From Adlercreutzia sp. ZJ176 (GTDB lineage: Bacteria; Actinomycetota; Coriobacteriia; Coriobacteriales; Eggerthellaceae): a stretch of 64,000 bases of DNA. Where the stretch lies: positions 1 through 64,000 of the forward strand of contig NZ_JAAKEC010000007.1 of NCBI RefSeq assembly GCF_011038975.1, written 5' to 3'. The notes under the pieces are model-generated. The model worked only from the letters and a program-made list of their open reading frames with translations, was not told the DNA's origin and did no database searches. Numbering within the stretch: position 1 is the stretch's first letter; every line of letters begins with the position of its first letter. Below are positions 1 through 9,076 of this stretch, in pieces. Position numbers and translations under genes: made by a program.

Positions 1-381
1 ATCCTCGAGACAGCCCTCGGGCGTCGGACACAGTGCGAGCCACCGCGCCGTCCCCGCAACGTAGGTTACCGCCCTTCCGGCTCGGTGGAAGCGGAAGGGC
101 GAGACCCGTAACGATTATCAGTGACACGGAAGAGGGACACATGCTCGGTATGGCATGGGGATGGGATGTACTCTCGGGATGACACAAAGGGAAGGCTGCT
201 CGCTCAGGACACGGAAGAGGGGGCGTCCACGGCGTGGGCGTCCCCTCTTCAAACAGCAGCGGTTTCGTGCCAATTACGGCGGTTCTCAGCAGCGCGCGGG
301 CAACAAGCCGTGAGCCGCGCCTGCAAGCCACCGCTGCCCCGCGCTGCGCCTCGTGCCGACTACAGCGTAACCTCGCGCCAG
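1..381. other. Intergenic region left of thrS with two hairpins
   Basis: No credible gene is seen here. The long plus-strand reading frame that begins at 121 is only the antisense of thrS. Two inverted repeats are clear. A perfect 9-bp pair lies at 71-79 and 92-100. A 17-bp pair with two G-T type mismatches lies at 214-230 and 234-250. The second is downstream of thrS and may end its transcript, but no T-run follows it on the minus strand. Confidence 0.6.
214..250 (-). terminator. Hairpin downstream of thrS, candidate terminator
   Basis: This is a 17-bp stem (two mismatches that can form G-U pairs in RNA) with a 3-nt loop, about 130 bp beyond the thrS stop codon. The stem is GC-rich and strong, but there is no uridine tract on either side, so a terminator role is inferred from position only. 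Confidence 0.4.
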
Positions 382-2301
382 CTACAGCGCGGCGTCGCGG
401 ATGACCTCGAGGAACTTCGCGCGCTCCCACGCGCCCTGGTCGCCCTCGGCGCGGTCGCGCACGGACACGGTGCCGTTCTCGACCTCCTTGTCGCCGAGCA
501 CCACCATGTAGGGGATCTTCTGGCTCTGGGCCTTCGCGATCTTCACCTTCATAGGCTCGTTCTGGTCGTACACCTCCACGCGCCCGCCCGCGGCCTTGAC
601 ATCGGCGGCGAAGGCGGCGGCGGCCTCCTTGTGGCGGTCGGCGATCGGGATGACCACCACCTGCACGGGCGCCAGCCACAGCGGCAGCGCGCCCGCGTAG
701 TGCTCGATCAGGATGCCCAGGAAGCGCTCGATGGAGCCGAAGATGGCGCGGTGGAGCATCCAGGGCGTCTCCTCGGTGTTGTCCTCGGTGCGGTAGGTGA
801 GGCCGAAGCGCATGGGGAGGTTGAAGTCGACCTGCACCGTGGAGCACTGCCAGGTGCGCCCGATGGCGTCCTTCACCTTGATGTCGATCTTCGGGCCGTA
901 GAACGCGCCGTCGCCCTCGTTGATCTCGTAGGCCAGGTCGTGCCGCTTGCACGCCTCCTTGAGCGCGTTGGTGGCGTGCTCCCACATATCGTCGGTGCCG
1001 ATGGACTTCTCCGGGCGCGTGGAGATCTCGGCCTCGTACGCGAAGCCGAACGTGGACATGATGTGGTCAACCAGATCGAGGATGGCCACCACCTCGTCGA
1101 CCACCTGGTCGCGCGTGCAGAACACGTGCGCGTCGTCCTGCGTGAAGCCGCGGGCGCGCAGAAGCCCGTGCACCACGCCCGACATCTCGTGGCGGTACAC
1201 CGTGCCGAACTCGAAGTAGCGCAGCGGCAGGTCACGGTAGGAGTGCAGCTCGTTCTTGTACAGCATCACGTGGCCCGGGCAGTTCATGGGCTTCACGCCG
1301 TACTCGGACAGGCGCGGCTCCTCGTCGGTGCCCTCGTTGATGTCGAAGAAGTACATGTTCTCCTTGTAGAAGCCGTAGTGGCCCGAGGTCTTCCACACGT
1401 CCGCGTTGTAGATGTGCGGGGTGATGACCTCCTCGTAGCCGCGGTCGTACAAGTCGCGGCGCAGCCACTCCTGCAGGGTGCGGATGATGCGCGCGCCGCG
1501 TGGCAGATAGAGCGGCAGGCCCACGCCGGCCATGGGGTCCATCATGTAGATGCCCAGCTCGCGGCCAAGCTTGCGGTGGTCGCGCTTCTCGGCCTCCTCG
1601 AGGTTGCGCAGGTGCTCCTCGAGCTCCGACTTCTTGAAGAACGCAGTGCCGTAGATGCGCGTGAGCATCTCGCGGTCGGCGTCGCCGCGCCAGTAGGCGC
1701 CGGCCACCTTGGTGAGCTTGAACGCGCCCACCTTGCCCGTGGCAGGCAGGTGCGGGCCGCGGCACAAATCGGTGAACGAGCCGATCGCGTACGTGGTGAT
1801 GACGGCGTCCTCGGGCAGCTCGTTGATGAGCTCCACCTTGAACGGCTGGTCGGCGAACTTCTCGAGCGCCTCGGCGCGGGTGACCTCAGCGCGCTCGAAC
1901 GCCTCGTTCTCCTTCACGATCTCGGCCATGCGCGCCTCGATGTGCTCGAAGTCGTCCGGGGAGACGGTCACGCCCTCGGGCAGCTGCACGTCGTAGTAGA
2001 AGCCGTTCTCGATGGCCGGCCCCACGCCGAACTTCACGTCGCCGTACAGATCGACGAGCGCGGCGGCCATGACATGCGCCGTGGAGTGGCGCAGAAGCTC
2101 GATGCCCTCGGGGCTCTTCGCGGTGACGATGGCCACGGAGTCGCCCTCGCGCACGGGGGCGGCGAGGTCGACCGGCGCGTCGTTCACGATGCCGGCGAGC
2201 GCGGCCTTCGCCAGGCCCGCGCCGATGGAGGCGGCCACGTCGGCGACGGTGGCTCCCTCCGCCAGCTCCTTGACCGAGCCGTCAGGCAAAACGATGTTCA
2301 T
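382..2301 (-). CDS. thrS: Threonyl-tRNA synthetase
   Basis: This 639-residue protein charges tRNA-Thr with threonine in the cytoplasm. Domains run in the usual order: an N-terminal TGS domain (about residues 1-62), the editing/SAD domain starting near the HSTAH motif at residues 72-76, the class II catalytic core with the zinc-binding MNCPGH segment near residue 340 and motif 2 (FEFGTVYRHE), and a C-terminal anticodon-binding domain (VQVVVIPIADRH). Length is normal for bacterial ThrRS. The ATG is preceded by GGAAAGGA at good spacing. The upstream leader contains a palindrome (2353-2377) but no recognisable T-box core, so its regulation is open. It is transcribed alone, after a terminator that closes the upstream zinc-ribbon gene. 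Confidence 0.97.
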   Translation of the reverse strand: MNIVLPDGSVKELAEGATVADVAASIGAGLAKAALAGIVNDAPVDLAAPVREGDSVAIVTAKSPEGIELLRHSTAHVMAAALVDLYGDVKFGVGPAIENGFYYDVQLPEGVTVSPDDFEHIEARMAEIVKENEAFERAEVTRAEALEKFADQPFKVELINELPEDAVITTYAIGSFTDLCRGPHLPATGKVGAFKLTKVAGAYWRGDADREMLTRIYGTAFFKKSELEEHLRNLEEAEKRDHRKLGRELGIYMMDPMAGVGLPLYLPRGARIIRTLQEWLRRDLYDRGYEEVITPHIYNADVWKTSGHYGFYKENMYFFDINEGTDEEPRLSEYGVKPMNCPGHVMLYKNELHSYRDLPLRYFEFGTVYRHEMSGVVHGLLRARGFTQDDAHVFCTRDQVVDEVVAILDLVDHIMSTFGFAYEAEISTRPEKSIGTDDMWEHATNALKEACKRHDLAYEINEGDGAFYGPKIDIKVKDAIGRTWQCSTVQVDFNLPMRFGLTYRTEDNTEETPWMLHRAIFGSIERFLGILIEHYAGALPLWLAPVQVVVIPIADRHKEAAAAFAADVKAAGGRVEVYDQNEPMKVKIAKAQSQKIPYMVVLGDKEVENGTVSVRDRAEGDQGAWERAKFLEVIRDAAL

Positions 2302-2352
2302 GATGATGTCCTTTCCTTCGCCGGGTGCATACAGAGCACCTGCAAGTCCAAA

Positions 2353-2377
2353 CGCCGCGGCTTTGAGTACCGCGGCG
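2353..2377 (-). other. Palindrome in the thrS leader
   Basis: A perfect 8-bp inverted repeat (CGCCGCGG / CCGCGGCG, 9-nt loop) lies about 50 nt upstream of thrS and just past the terminator of the preceding gene. On the minus strand it is followed by only three T residues, so it is a weak candidate attenuator or operator. No T-box motif accompanies it. Confidence 0.35.
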
Positions 2378-2386
2378 CGATCCCAT

Positions 2387-2416
2387 TAAAAACTGAGCCG
2401 GAAGGCCCGGCCCAGT
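2387..2416 (-). terminator. Rho-independent terminator after the zinc-ribbon membrane gene
   Basis: On the minus strand a 10-bp stem (2407-2416 with 2392-2401, one G-U pair, 5-nt loop) is followed directly by a run of T residues. It lies about 200 bp downstream of the 176-aa zinc-ribbon gene and upstream of thrS. The rest of 2302-2618 contains only this hairpin, the thrS leader palindrome and GC-rich DNA with no supported gene. Confidence 0.75.
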
Positions 2417-2618
2417 CCTTAATCAACGTATGTGCGCGGGCCGCGCGCTGCGGGCCGCAAGGTGCGAACCGATCACGCGCTGCAGCCGTGCGCTGCCGGC
2501 GCCGACCGCTGCAACCGACCGCTGCAGGCCGCACGCCGCACGTGCGGAGCCGCAACCTCCAGCCCGCCGACCGCACGCGCGCGCAAGCCGCACGCGTCGC
2601 AACCGATTGTGCAAGCCG

Positions 2619-3149
2619 CTAGCCGCGCGGCTGCCCCTCGGGGCGCGCCTCGCGGGGAGCCCGCTCGCGCACCGCGCCCTGCGGGCGCTGCTGCGGACGG
2701 CGAGTGCGGCGCACCTCGCCCGCGCCGACCGGGGTCGCGCAGTACGGGCACACCGTCCACGTGGGCTCGAGCGCGTGCCCGCAGTGCGTGCAGAGGTTCT
2801 TGAGCTGCGTGTGGCAGTTCGGGCAGAGCACGTAGTCGGCCTCGACGGGATACCCGCAGGCGGCGCACTCGCCGTACCTCATGAGCTGCCGCTGCTTGAG
2901 GGCCACCTCGAGCTCCTGCTCGTCGCGGTCGATGCGCAGCATCGGGGGCCGAAGCAGGCAGTACGCGATCACGCCGACGATGGGGACGAGCGCCACGACC
3001 GCCCAGACGTACCACGTGGTGCCGCGCAGGTAGGCGTCGCGCACCACCCACACGATGGAGAGCACGTACAAGATGACCAAAAGCACGATCACGACCGTGA
3101 ACGCGGTTTGCATCTGCGGCGTCCACAGCTGCGAGAGCAACTCGCTCAT
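2619..3149 (-). CDS. Membrane protein with double zinc ribbon
   Basis: This is a 176-residue protein of unknown role. Residues about 15-70 form two hydrophobic segments (VVIVLLVILYVLSIVWVV and WAVVALVPIVGVIAYCLL) with a short loop between them. Three CxxC pairs then form one or two zinc ribbons (CAACGYP, CPNC, CTHC, CPYC), and the tail is basic and Arg/Pro-rich. The fold resembles a PLDc_N-type anchor joined to a double zinc ribbon, which suggests a membrane-tethered adaptor. The longer frame starting upstream is rejected because the ATG at 3149 has a good AGAGG ribosome site. It stands alone and is closed by the terminator at 2387-2416. Confidence 0.8.
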   Translation of the reverse strand: MSELLSQLWTPQMQTAFTVVIVLLVILYVLSIVWVVRDAYLRGTTWYVWAVVALVPIVGVIAYCLLRPPMLRIDRDEQELEVALKQRQLMRYGECAACGYPVEADYVLCPNCHTQLKNLCTHCGHALEPTWTVCPYCATPVGAGEVRRTRRPQQRPQGAVRERAPREARPEGQPRG

Positions 3150-4126
3150 GATGACCTCTTCTTCTCCGTTTTCCCTTGTCGCCCCACATGCGCGCCACCA
3201 ACAAGCGCACAGCAAAGCTGCGCTCGCGGCGGCGTCGCGCGGCGACGCAAGCTCACATTATAGCAAAAGTGCCCGCACGCGCCAGAAACGCCTTGTATTG
3301 CAAGGTTCCATACAATCGGAGTAACGGTGAGCAACGCTGGAAAGGAGTCCTCATGGATTCCGACAGCGCAAGCGCATTCTCGTAAAAAGCTCACTCTACT
3401 CCTTATCATGTCGCAAGCTGCACAACGAAGACAATTCACGGCAAAAACTTCGACCGATCCCCTCCAAGCCTATCATCAATATGACATTACCGAGCATAAT
3501 ACTCGACAACATGCTTGCCGCTGAAACCCGAAGGCCACCCAGTCTCGATCACATCCTTATGGCGTTTTGCATCGTGCACGGAACACCTCCTCACCGCGGA
3601 CATCACCTATGCGCCCATAGCCGCCACGTACAAGGACACTGTGAAGCACTCCTCTTCATACAGTATTTCGAGAACGTGAGTCTCATCGAACGCTCTGCGT
3701 TCTCAACCACCTGCAGATCCGAGACGCTCGTATACACTACACTGCTGTATTCAACCCGCTGTTCAGGCTCTCTTCCTCATGCTCACCGTGAGGATGCGGT
3801 TCCTCACGCAAGACAACACCATGGTCAAGAAGGTGTCACCACCTGAAGCACCCTTCCCCACCATCGCCACATGCATGGCCGCGACAATGCTATGCTGCCA
3901 GCACAACGGGAACCCCCGCGACATGGCCCAGACAGCCTTCGTGACCATCGTTCTTTCAATACTCATGGCCCCTGTCCTCGTGACGCTCCCGAAAACCGCA
4001 GGATAGCAAAAGAGCAGAGCGTGAGTGATCCCATGCCTGCGGGCAAGAACGCCAATCGCAGGGGTACGGGGACGGTACGCGCAAGCAACCTGCGAGCAAA
4101 AACGCTGGTCGCACGACGCGAAACGC
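3150..4126. pseudogene. Gene-poor region with decayed plus-strand coding remnants
   Basis: Nearly 1 kb holds no intact gene. Between about 3550 and 4006 the plus strand shows protein-like stretches that jump between frames. One is a segment with TADITYAPIAATYKDTVK that ends at a stop near 3677. Another is a 75-codon frame (3779-4006) ending in a hydrophobic stretch, TAFVTIVLSILMAPVLVTLP. These look like remains of a membrane transporter gene broken by frameshifts and stops. I do not recognise the family, and chance frames are possible. The region right of 4010 has no features until the terminator of the DcuC-like gene. Confidence 0.3.
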
Positions 4127-4158
4127 AAAAAGGAGGCGAAGCCATGAGCTTCACCTCC
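4127..4158 (-). terminator. Terminator of the DcuC-like gene
   Basis: On the minus strand an 11-bp stem (GGAGGTGAAGC with GCTTCGCCTCC, 5-nt loop) is followed by TTTTTGCG, about 45 bp past the stop codon at 4205. It is a textbook intrinsic terminator. Confidence 0.88.
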
Positions 4159-4204
4159 CAGGTTGTCTGCAAAGCATCCCGAGAAGAAAGGCTGCTGAAA
4201 GCGG

Positions 4205-5593
4205 TTAGAACATGAATGCGCAGCAGAGAATGATCGCAAGGCCACTACAAATGCAGGGGATAGCCTGGCGAACGATAAAGGTCGTAACAGGGATGCCGCC
4301 CTTCTCCGCCGACACCAAAGCGACGGGCGCTGCAACCGATAAAATGTTGGAGCCCGTTGCAGCAGCGGCAATGGGAAGCAAGACGTAATACAGATCGGCA
4401 TTGATGAATGTGGCAGCAGCAACGATGACGGGAGTCAAGCCGAAGATGCCAAGATTCGGCTGACCGGTTAGGGCGGTAATGACGAACACCGCAATGCCAC
4501 CGACAATCAACAGAACTTGCACCGACAGATCGGGGGAGATCAGCATCTTCATGAGAATATCCAATCCACCGAGCTTGCCAATAGCGTCAGCGAAGACAGC
4601 ACCGGCCCATGCCATGGCTGCATAACGAGCCCAAGACTCGCCCATGCCGTCGAGGATAAGCTGGTAGTCCTCTACCGCAGCACGGATCGTCCTGCGGCGA
4701 ACGCACTCAATGAGAATGACGAACATGCCGCACATCAGGTAGATGGGGACGACGCCGACGCGAATGGGCAGGAATGTACCACCGAAAATAATGACGAGAA
4801 CCAACGGGATGATTGGCAGAAGGCCATACCAGCCAGGAATGCCAAGGGTCTTGGTGTCGATGAGGGTTTCACTTACCTCGTCAGGGGTAGCGTACTCGTA
4901 GGGCTTCTTGTCCTCGCGAGCCTCAAAGTACTTAGTAGTGAGGATAAAAGACACTGCGCAAACAATGAACACCGGGATGAAGTACCTCAACTCGACGTTG
5001 ACAAAGAACTCGGGGGCTGAGATGGCAACCTCGGGGGCGAAGGTTCCGTACACCATGCCAGTAAACGGCTGGCCCGGACCGAGGGACCACGCAAGTGAGA
5101 CGGTGATGGTGCAGATCGCGGTGACGCGACGGATACCGCAGTGGCGCAGAACGGGATATATGCAGGCATACGCCATAAGGAACGAGGTCACGGCGCTGGG
5201 AATGACCCATTTTATGACGCAGCACACCAGCATGGCCAATACGATAATCACATACTTTGACTTGATCTTGCTGATGGGCTTTGCAACTGTTATCGCAAAC
5301 ATGTCGCTTGCCTTCAGTTTGTTCATAAAGGCAACATATCCCAAAACCGTGATCAAGGTTATGCCAGTCATGGTGAACGAAGAGACCATGCTGGTTTGGA
5401 AGTAGGAGAAGGCATCGAAGAACATATTGCCCGTCGACTTCTCCATAACACTTTGACCGCTCAGAGCCATGAACACAAGCAGGCCAATAACACCCACGAA
5501 CAGCATGCTGAACGAAGCGTTGAGACGCTTCATCAACATTAGCACAAGAGCTACAAACAGTATGATTGTCAAAACAACGTATACTGCCTCCAT
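4205..5593 (-). CDS. DcuC-family C4-dicarboxylate carrier
   Basis: A 462-residue membrane protein with about 12 hydrophobic segments and the layout of the DcuC/C4-dicarboxylate anaerobic carrier family. It starts with a helix (VYVVLTIILFVALVLMLMKRL). It has the characteristic IPSAVTSFLMAYACIYPVL region near residues 130-150, and later TGQPNLGIFGLTPVIVAAA and AAATGSNILSVAAPVAL segments. DcuC proteins exchange or take up fumarate, malate or succinate in anaerobes. Substrate here is inferred from family only. The ATG at 5593 is preceded by TTAAGGAGGG. It follows a ferredoxin and a zinc-ribbon microprotein in the same direction but is separated from them by a hairpin, so it may be a separate or partly read-through unit. 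Confidence 0.75.
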   Translation of the reverse strand: MEAVYVVLTIILFVALVLMLMKRLNASFSMLFVGVIGLLVFMALSGQSVMEKSTGNMFFDAFSYFQTSMVSSFTMTGITLITVLGYVAFMNKLKASDMFAITVAKPISKIKSKYVIIVLAMLVCCVIKWVIPSAVTSFLMAYACIYPVLRHCGIRRVTAICTITVSLAWSLGPGQPFTGMVYGTFAPEVAISAPEFFVNVELRYFIPVFIVCAVSFILTTKYFEAREDKKPYEYATPDEVSETLIDTKTLGIPGWYGLLPIIPLVLVIIFGGTFLPIRVGVVPIYLMCGMFVILIECVRRRTIRAAVEDYQLILDGMGESWARYAAMAWAGAVFADAIGKLGGLDILMKMLISPDLSVQVLLIVGGIAVFVITALTGQPNLGIFGLTPVIVAAATFINADLYYVLLPIAAAATGSNILSVAAPVALVSAEKGGIPVTTFIVRQAIPCICSGLAIILCCAFMF

Positions 5594-5683
5594 TATTTCC
5601 CTCCTTAAGTAGAATGAAGTTTTTCTGCGTCTAGAGCATTTCCGCCCCCGCATGCAGCACAGAAGAGCACATGCGAAGCACAA

Positions 5684-5714
5684 GCGGCCCTGCAGCCCCG
5701 AAATGCAGGGCCGC
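5684..5714 (-). terminator. Hairpin terminator after the zinc-ribbon microprotein
   Basis: A perfect 11-bp inverted repeat (GCGGCCCTGCA / TGCAGGGCCGC, 9-nt loop) lies 7 bp after the microprotein stop codon. On the minus strand the following sequence is TTGTGCTT, only partly T-rich, so it may end or reduce transcription into the DcuC-like gene. Confidence 0.6.
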
Positions 5715-5721
5715 CTCCTCG

Positions 5722-5898
5722 TTATTTCTCAGTTGGTTTTCGAGTAAGATCCTGATCGACCGTGTAAATGGGCGTCTCTTCAGGAATCTCAGCGCCACAG
5801 GACAGGCAATATGGCGGCTTGCCCGGCTGAGGCTTGCGAACAACAGCCCCACAGCTGGGGCACTTCACTCGATCAGGCTCGTTTCGTGTGTAGCGCAT
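5722..5898 (-). CDS. Zinc-ribbon microprotein (58 aa)
   Basis: This small gene encodes 58 residues beginning MRYTRNEPDRVKCPSCGAVV. Two CxxC pairs (CPSC near residue 13 and CLSC near residue 31) form a rubredoxin-like or zinc-ribbon knuckle. The C-terminus is acidic and hydrophilic (EETPIYTVDQDLTRK). The ATG is preceded by GGAGAGCAAGTG. It lies 88 bp after the ferredoxin of the second molybdoenzyme pair and before a strong hairpin, so it closes that operon. Similar Cys-rich small proteins lie at 8752-8970 and 15022-15198, so it may be a recurring accessory such as a metallochaperone, assembly factor or electron carrier. That role is inferred. Confidence 0.75.
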   Translation of the reverse strand: MRYTRNEPDRVKCPSCGAVVRKPQPGKPPYCLSCGAEIPEETPIYTVDQDLTRKPTEK

Positions 5899-5986
5899 CA
5901 CTTGCTCTCCTTCTTCACAGCAAAATCTTTATTAGTTCAATTCCAAACCGAAAATCCCCGCTTGGCTACGCAGCGATGCTTCCGGC

Positions 5987-6310
5987 TTACGGCACGAAAA
6001 GGACCATCTTCTCCTTGTCCATGGTCTTCACGAGATCTTCGACGGGACCAAACTCCATGACCTGAGCTTGGCAATGATGCACACACGTAGGCCAGCGTCC
6101 TTCTGCAACGCGATCGGCGCATAAGTCACAAAGTTCCGTAGGCACGGGAACGAACTTGTATTCCCACTTCCGCGAGCTGATCTCCCTAGGACCGAGCTGC
6201 TTGAGCTCAATTCCCCACTGACCCTCGCCGAAGCCGTGCTCAACTTTGCACGCCATCTCACACGAATGGCAGCCAGTACAGAACTCATAGTCGATAAGCA
6301 AACCGTTCAT
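5987..6310 (-). CDS. Two-cluster 4Fe-4S ferredoxin subunit
   Basis: A 107-residue electron-transfer protein, the partner of the molybdoenzyme immediately upstream (31-bp gap). Two cysteine sets are visible: C11, C14, C17, C21 (CTGCHSCEMAC) and C61, C64, C76, C80 (CDLC followed by CVHHC). This is the pattern of DmsB/PsrB-type iron-sulfur subunits, but with only two clusters instead of four. There is no membrane anchor gene nearby and no signal peptide, so a soluble cytoplasmic electron donor is likely. It is very close in sequence to the ferredoxin at 9396-9731, showing that the two enzyme pairs are paralogous. Confidence 0.9.
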   Translation of the reverse strand: MNGLLIDYEFCTGCHSCEMACKVEHGFGEGQWGIELKQLGPREISSRKWEYKFVPVPTELCDLCADRVAEGRWPTCVHHCQAQVMEFGPVEDLVKTMDKEKMVLFVP

Positions 6311-6341
6311 AGTCTTCTCCGTTCAAATGTTGACGACGGCA

Positions 6342-8642
6342 TTACAGGCTGATCTCGGGGGGAACGTAGCCCTCCACTTTGCTGATGCGGCACATTTGGG
6401 TGCTGTACGGAGCGGCCAAACCGGACGGTCCGACATCGGTAGAAGGAGTCAGCATGTTGATATTGGATTCAAAGACGCCATACAGCTCTGGCAGCGCCGC
6501 CTCACGCTCGGGGAACCACCAACCATGCTCAGCAGACACTACACCCGGGTCCATGGACGGATTGAGGCGGCAGATCTCCTTGGCGCTCCCACGGTGGTTC
6601 TCGATGAGAACCCAGTCGCCTTCCTTGATACCGTACTTAACGGCTGTGTCGGGATGTATGTCCACCAAAGGCCACGGATGGAACTCACGCATAGACCTCA
6701 AGTTGCGGTGCTCGGAGTGGAAAAACTCCCAGGATCGGTGCCCTGTCGTGAGGATCAGGGGATATTCGCTTGCATAGTCGGGCGTGGAAAACGGACTTGG
6801 CGAAGGTTCCTCGAAGTACGGAAGCGGCTCGAGATCGCAACTGTTGAGCGTAGTGCACCACAGTTCGAGCCGACCGGTCGGCGTGTTGAATCCGGGAAGA
6901 CCATCAGCCCGTAGCAAGCCCTTTTCGTATTTCTTGTACTCGAACACCTCGTAACGATAGGTGCGCTTCTGGAGGTTATCGTAGGAGAACGGCTCACCAT
7001 CATCGAAGTTAGCGCTCTGAAGGTTGTTCATAATGTCGTCCCACATCTCCTCCAAGGTCTTCCACGGGAAAGCCTCAGGGTTCATGCGACGGCCAATGTC
7101 AAGAGCAATCTCCTCGTCCGACTTCGTGTTGGCGTAGTCAGATACTTTGTTGATCGCCCGAATGGGAGCCCACCAACCACGCACGCCCTTGCGCTCTGCG
7201 CTCATCGCAACGGGAAGAAAAACGTCAGCAGTGCCGACCGCAGTTGGAGTAAGATACAAGTCAGAGACAACAATGAACTCGGCATTCAGCATCGCCTTGT
7301 ACACGCGCTCAGCCTCTGCTCCCATGTTCGCGAAGGTGTTCGACGACGTGCAGTGGATCATCTTCACGGGATAGGGCTCGCCTGTCTCAAGCGCCTTGAT
7401 CAAGATCTCCGTTGCTGCCGAGTTGTCCATTCCCTGGGCGCGAAGCTTTGACTCCGCGTTTCCGAGGCGGGCGTATGCCTCGGGGACATCCCACTGGAAC
7501 GTAGTGCGCACATCGGCTTGGATGTAACCCGAGGTCACAAGTATGTTGCCTCCGGGGACGTCGACGTTTCCCGTAATGGCCCACAGCGCCTGGATAGCGT
7601 GGTTCGCACCGAGTCCGTGCTTTTGCTGATCGAGAGCAAGGCCCCACTGGACGGCCGCCGGCTTCGCCTTAGCGTAGTCGCGCGCCGCGGCTTGAATTAG
7701 ATCGGCGGGGATCGTAGTGATGTGCTCCGCCACGTCGAGCGGGAACTCAGCTGCGCGCTCCTTGAGCTGGTCGAAGCCGTAGCACCAACAATCGACGAAC
7801 TCATGGTCGTAGAGGTCTTCCTTGATAATGACATCAATCATTGCGAGCGCCAAGGCGCCGTCCGTGCCGGGACGAACACGCAGCCAATGCTTCGCCATGC
7901 CGGCCATCCAGGTCAGACGCGGATCGATGACGATAAGTTCTGTCCCCATGCGCATGAGGTCGACGATCCAGTGGCCCATAAAGCCGTCACCGTTGGAGAT
8001 AATGGGGTTATTGCCCCAGACGATGCAGATCTCGGGAACAACGTAGCGAGGGTTGTCATACCGATCCTCGAACATCTGGGCGCAGTCCATGATAGACGCA
8101 TCACCTGCAACAGAAGACATGCCGACCAGGCGAGGCACATAGCAGGAATCGCCCGCGAGAAAGCCAAACATCAAGTTGGGGGTCTGGTACGCGACATTCG
8201 CGATGGCGGCAGCCTGCCAAGAAGTGTTTCGCCCAGTTCCCTGCAAAACCGCAATGGTCTTGGGGCCGTACGCAGCGGAAAGCCGCTTCGCGTTCTCCTC
8301 GATAATGGCATAGGCTTCGTCCCAGGTGATTTCCTCCCACTTGTTTTCACCACGCTCTCCAGCGCGCTTCAGCGGATTAGTCACGCGCATCTTGTTATAC
8401 ATGGCCTCAGGAACAGCCATACAGCGCATGCACAAGCGGCCGTTGTAGACGGGACTCTTCGGATCACCTTCGATCCTCACCACACGACCTTCCTTGTCAG
8501 TGTAGTGGAGCACGCCACAGCCTTCATGGCAGCCGGGACCTGACCATTGACAGTTACGCGTGACAGTCAAGTCACCTTCCTGCCACTGCCACTCATCCCG
8601 GTAGAGTTCATCGTTGTAGGTCCTTTTCGGAAGCTTTCTCAT
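6342..8642 (-). CDS. Molybdopterin oxidoreductase, cytoplasmic (pair 2)
   Basis: A 766-residue catalytic subunit of the DMSO-reductase superfamily, using a bis-pterin molybdenum (or tungsten) cofactor. The N-terminus carries a cysteine set for one 4Fe-4S cluster (C38, C42, C71, C74, in PGCHEGC and LCMRC), with an extra Cys at 31. A GDSCYVPR segment (C167) sits where other family members carry the metal-ligating residue. The C-terminal dinucleotide-binding domain has the TTGHRSWEFFHSEHR and HGWWFPE motifs. No twin-arginine signal is present, unlike the exported DmsA-type enzymes. ATG at 8642 follows GAGAGGAGGG. It is co-transcribed with the ferredoxin and microprotein downstream. Organisation resembles soluble catechol-dehydroxylase-type enzymes of gut Eggerthellaceae. 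Substrate unknown. Confidence 0.9.
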   Translation of the reverse strand: MRKLPKRTYNDELYRDEWQWQEGDLTVTRNCQWSGPGCHEGCGVLHYTDKEGRVVRIEGDPKSPVYNGRLCMRCMAVPEAMYNKMRVTNPLKRAGERGENKWEEITWDEAYAIIEENAKRLSAAYGPKTIAVLQGTGRNTSWQAAAIANVAYQTPNLMFGFLAGDSCYVPRLVGMSSVAGDASIMDCAQMFEDRYDNPRYVVPEICIVWGNNPIISNGDGFMGHWIVDLMRMGTELIVIDPRLTWMAGMAKHWLRVRPGTDGALALAMIDVIIKEDLYDHEFVDCWCYGFDQLKERAAEFPLDVAEHITTIPADLIQAAARDYAKAKPAAVQWGLALDQQKHGLGANHAIQALWAITGNVDVPGGNILVTSGYIQADVRTTFQWDVPEAYARLGNAESKLRAQGMDNSAATEILIKALETGEPYPVKMIHCTSSNTFANMGAEAERVYKAMLNAEFIVVSDLYLTPTAVGTADVFLPVAMSAERKGVRGWWAPIRAINKVSDYANTKSDEEIALDIGRRMNPEAFPWKTLEEMWDDIMNNLQSANFDDGEPFSYDNLQKRTYRYEVFEYKKYEKGLLRADGLPGFNTPTGRLELWCTTLNSCDLEPLPYFEEPSPSPFSTPDYASEYPLILTTGHRSWEFFHSEHRNLRSMREFHPWPLVDIHPDTAVKYGIKEGDWVLIENHRGSAKEICRLNPSMDPGVVSAEHGWWFPEREAALPELYGVFESNINMLTPSTDVGPSGLAAPYSTQMCRISKVEGYVPPEISL

Positions 8643-8751
8643 GCTCCCTCCTCTCATTTCCACAACTAACGCACGAAGCGTCATGCAAACATCAATCAGC
8701 TGAGCAAGCGCCTTGCAGAACGCCAATCACGCAAAACGCGTGGCGCGATCA

Positions 8752-8970
8752 TCAGGAAGGTTTGCCCGGGGCTGATGGACGACCCGGCGCACTCGGCGCA
8801 CCTGGCGGCACCGGGCGGCCCGGCGCGCCGGGCGCGCTCGGCGCCGAAGGTGCATTACCACCGAACATCACGCCGCACGTGAGACACTCAGATGCGAAGT
8901 AATCGCACTCCGCGCCGCATTTCGGACATTTCTTGGGAGCCAACTCAGCCCCAGCAGGCCTAAAACACAT
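8752..8970 (-). CDS. Zinc-ribbon microprotein with Pro/Gly/Ala tail (72 aa)
   Basis: This 72-residue protein has an N-terminal zinc knuckle (CPKCGAECDYFASECLTCG) followed by a low-complexity tail of about 35 residues built from repeated APSAPGAPG-type units. The ATG at 8970 has a clear AAGGAG site. It lies in the same direction as the molybdoenzyme genes, 106 bp after the 72-aa unknown and 109 bp before the pair 2 molybdoenzyme. The tail looks like a flexible or collagen-like linker. Function is not known. Recurrence of Cys-rich small proteins next to each enzyme in this block suggests an accessory role. Confidence 0.7.
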   Translation of the reverse strand: MCFRPAGAELAPKKCPKCGAECDYFASECLTCGVMFGGNAPSAPSAPGAPGRPVPPGAPSAPGRPSAPGKPS

Positions 8971-9076
8971 TAATGTTCTCCTTAGCTGATGCGCTTTCGG
9001 CAAAAAGGGTGCGGCGTTTCACGGGTCACGCAACGTCGCATGAGCCCTTCCCGAAGCTTCTTGTTTTTCGCAGAGA

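Noticed and set aside
2302-2416. T-box riboswitch upstream of thrS
   Set aside because: No T-box core sequence in the correct orientation was found. The hairpin with T-run is better explained as the terminator of the upstream gene.
121-2622. 833-codon plus-strand frame opposite thrS
   Set aside because: It is the antisense shadow of thrS in GC-rich DNA: biased, repetitive composition, no ribosome site and no domain.
3763-4422. 219-codon minus-strand frame
   Set aside because: Overlaps the well-supported DcuC-like gene and its terminator, and has low-quality composition.
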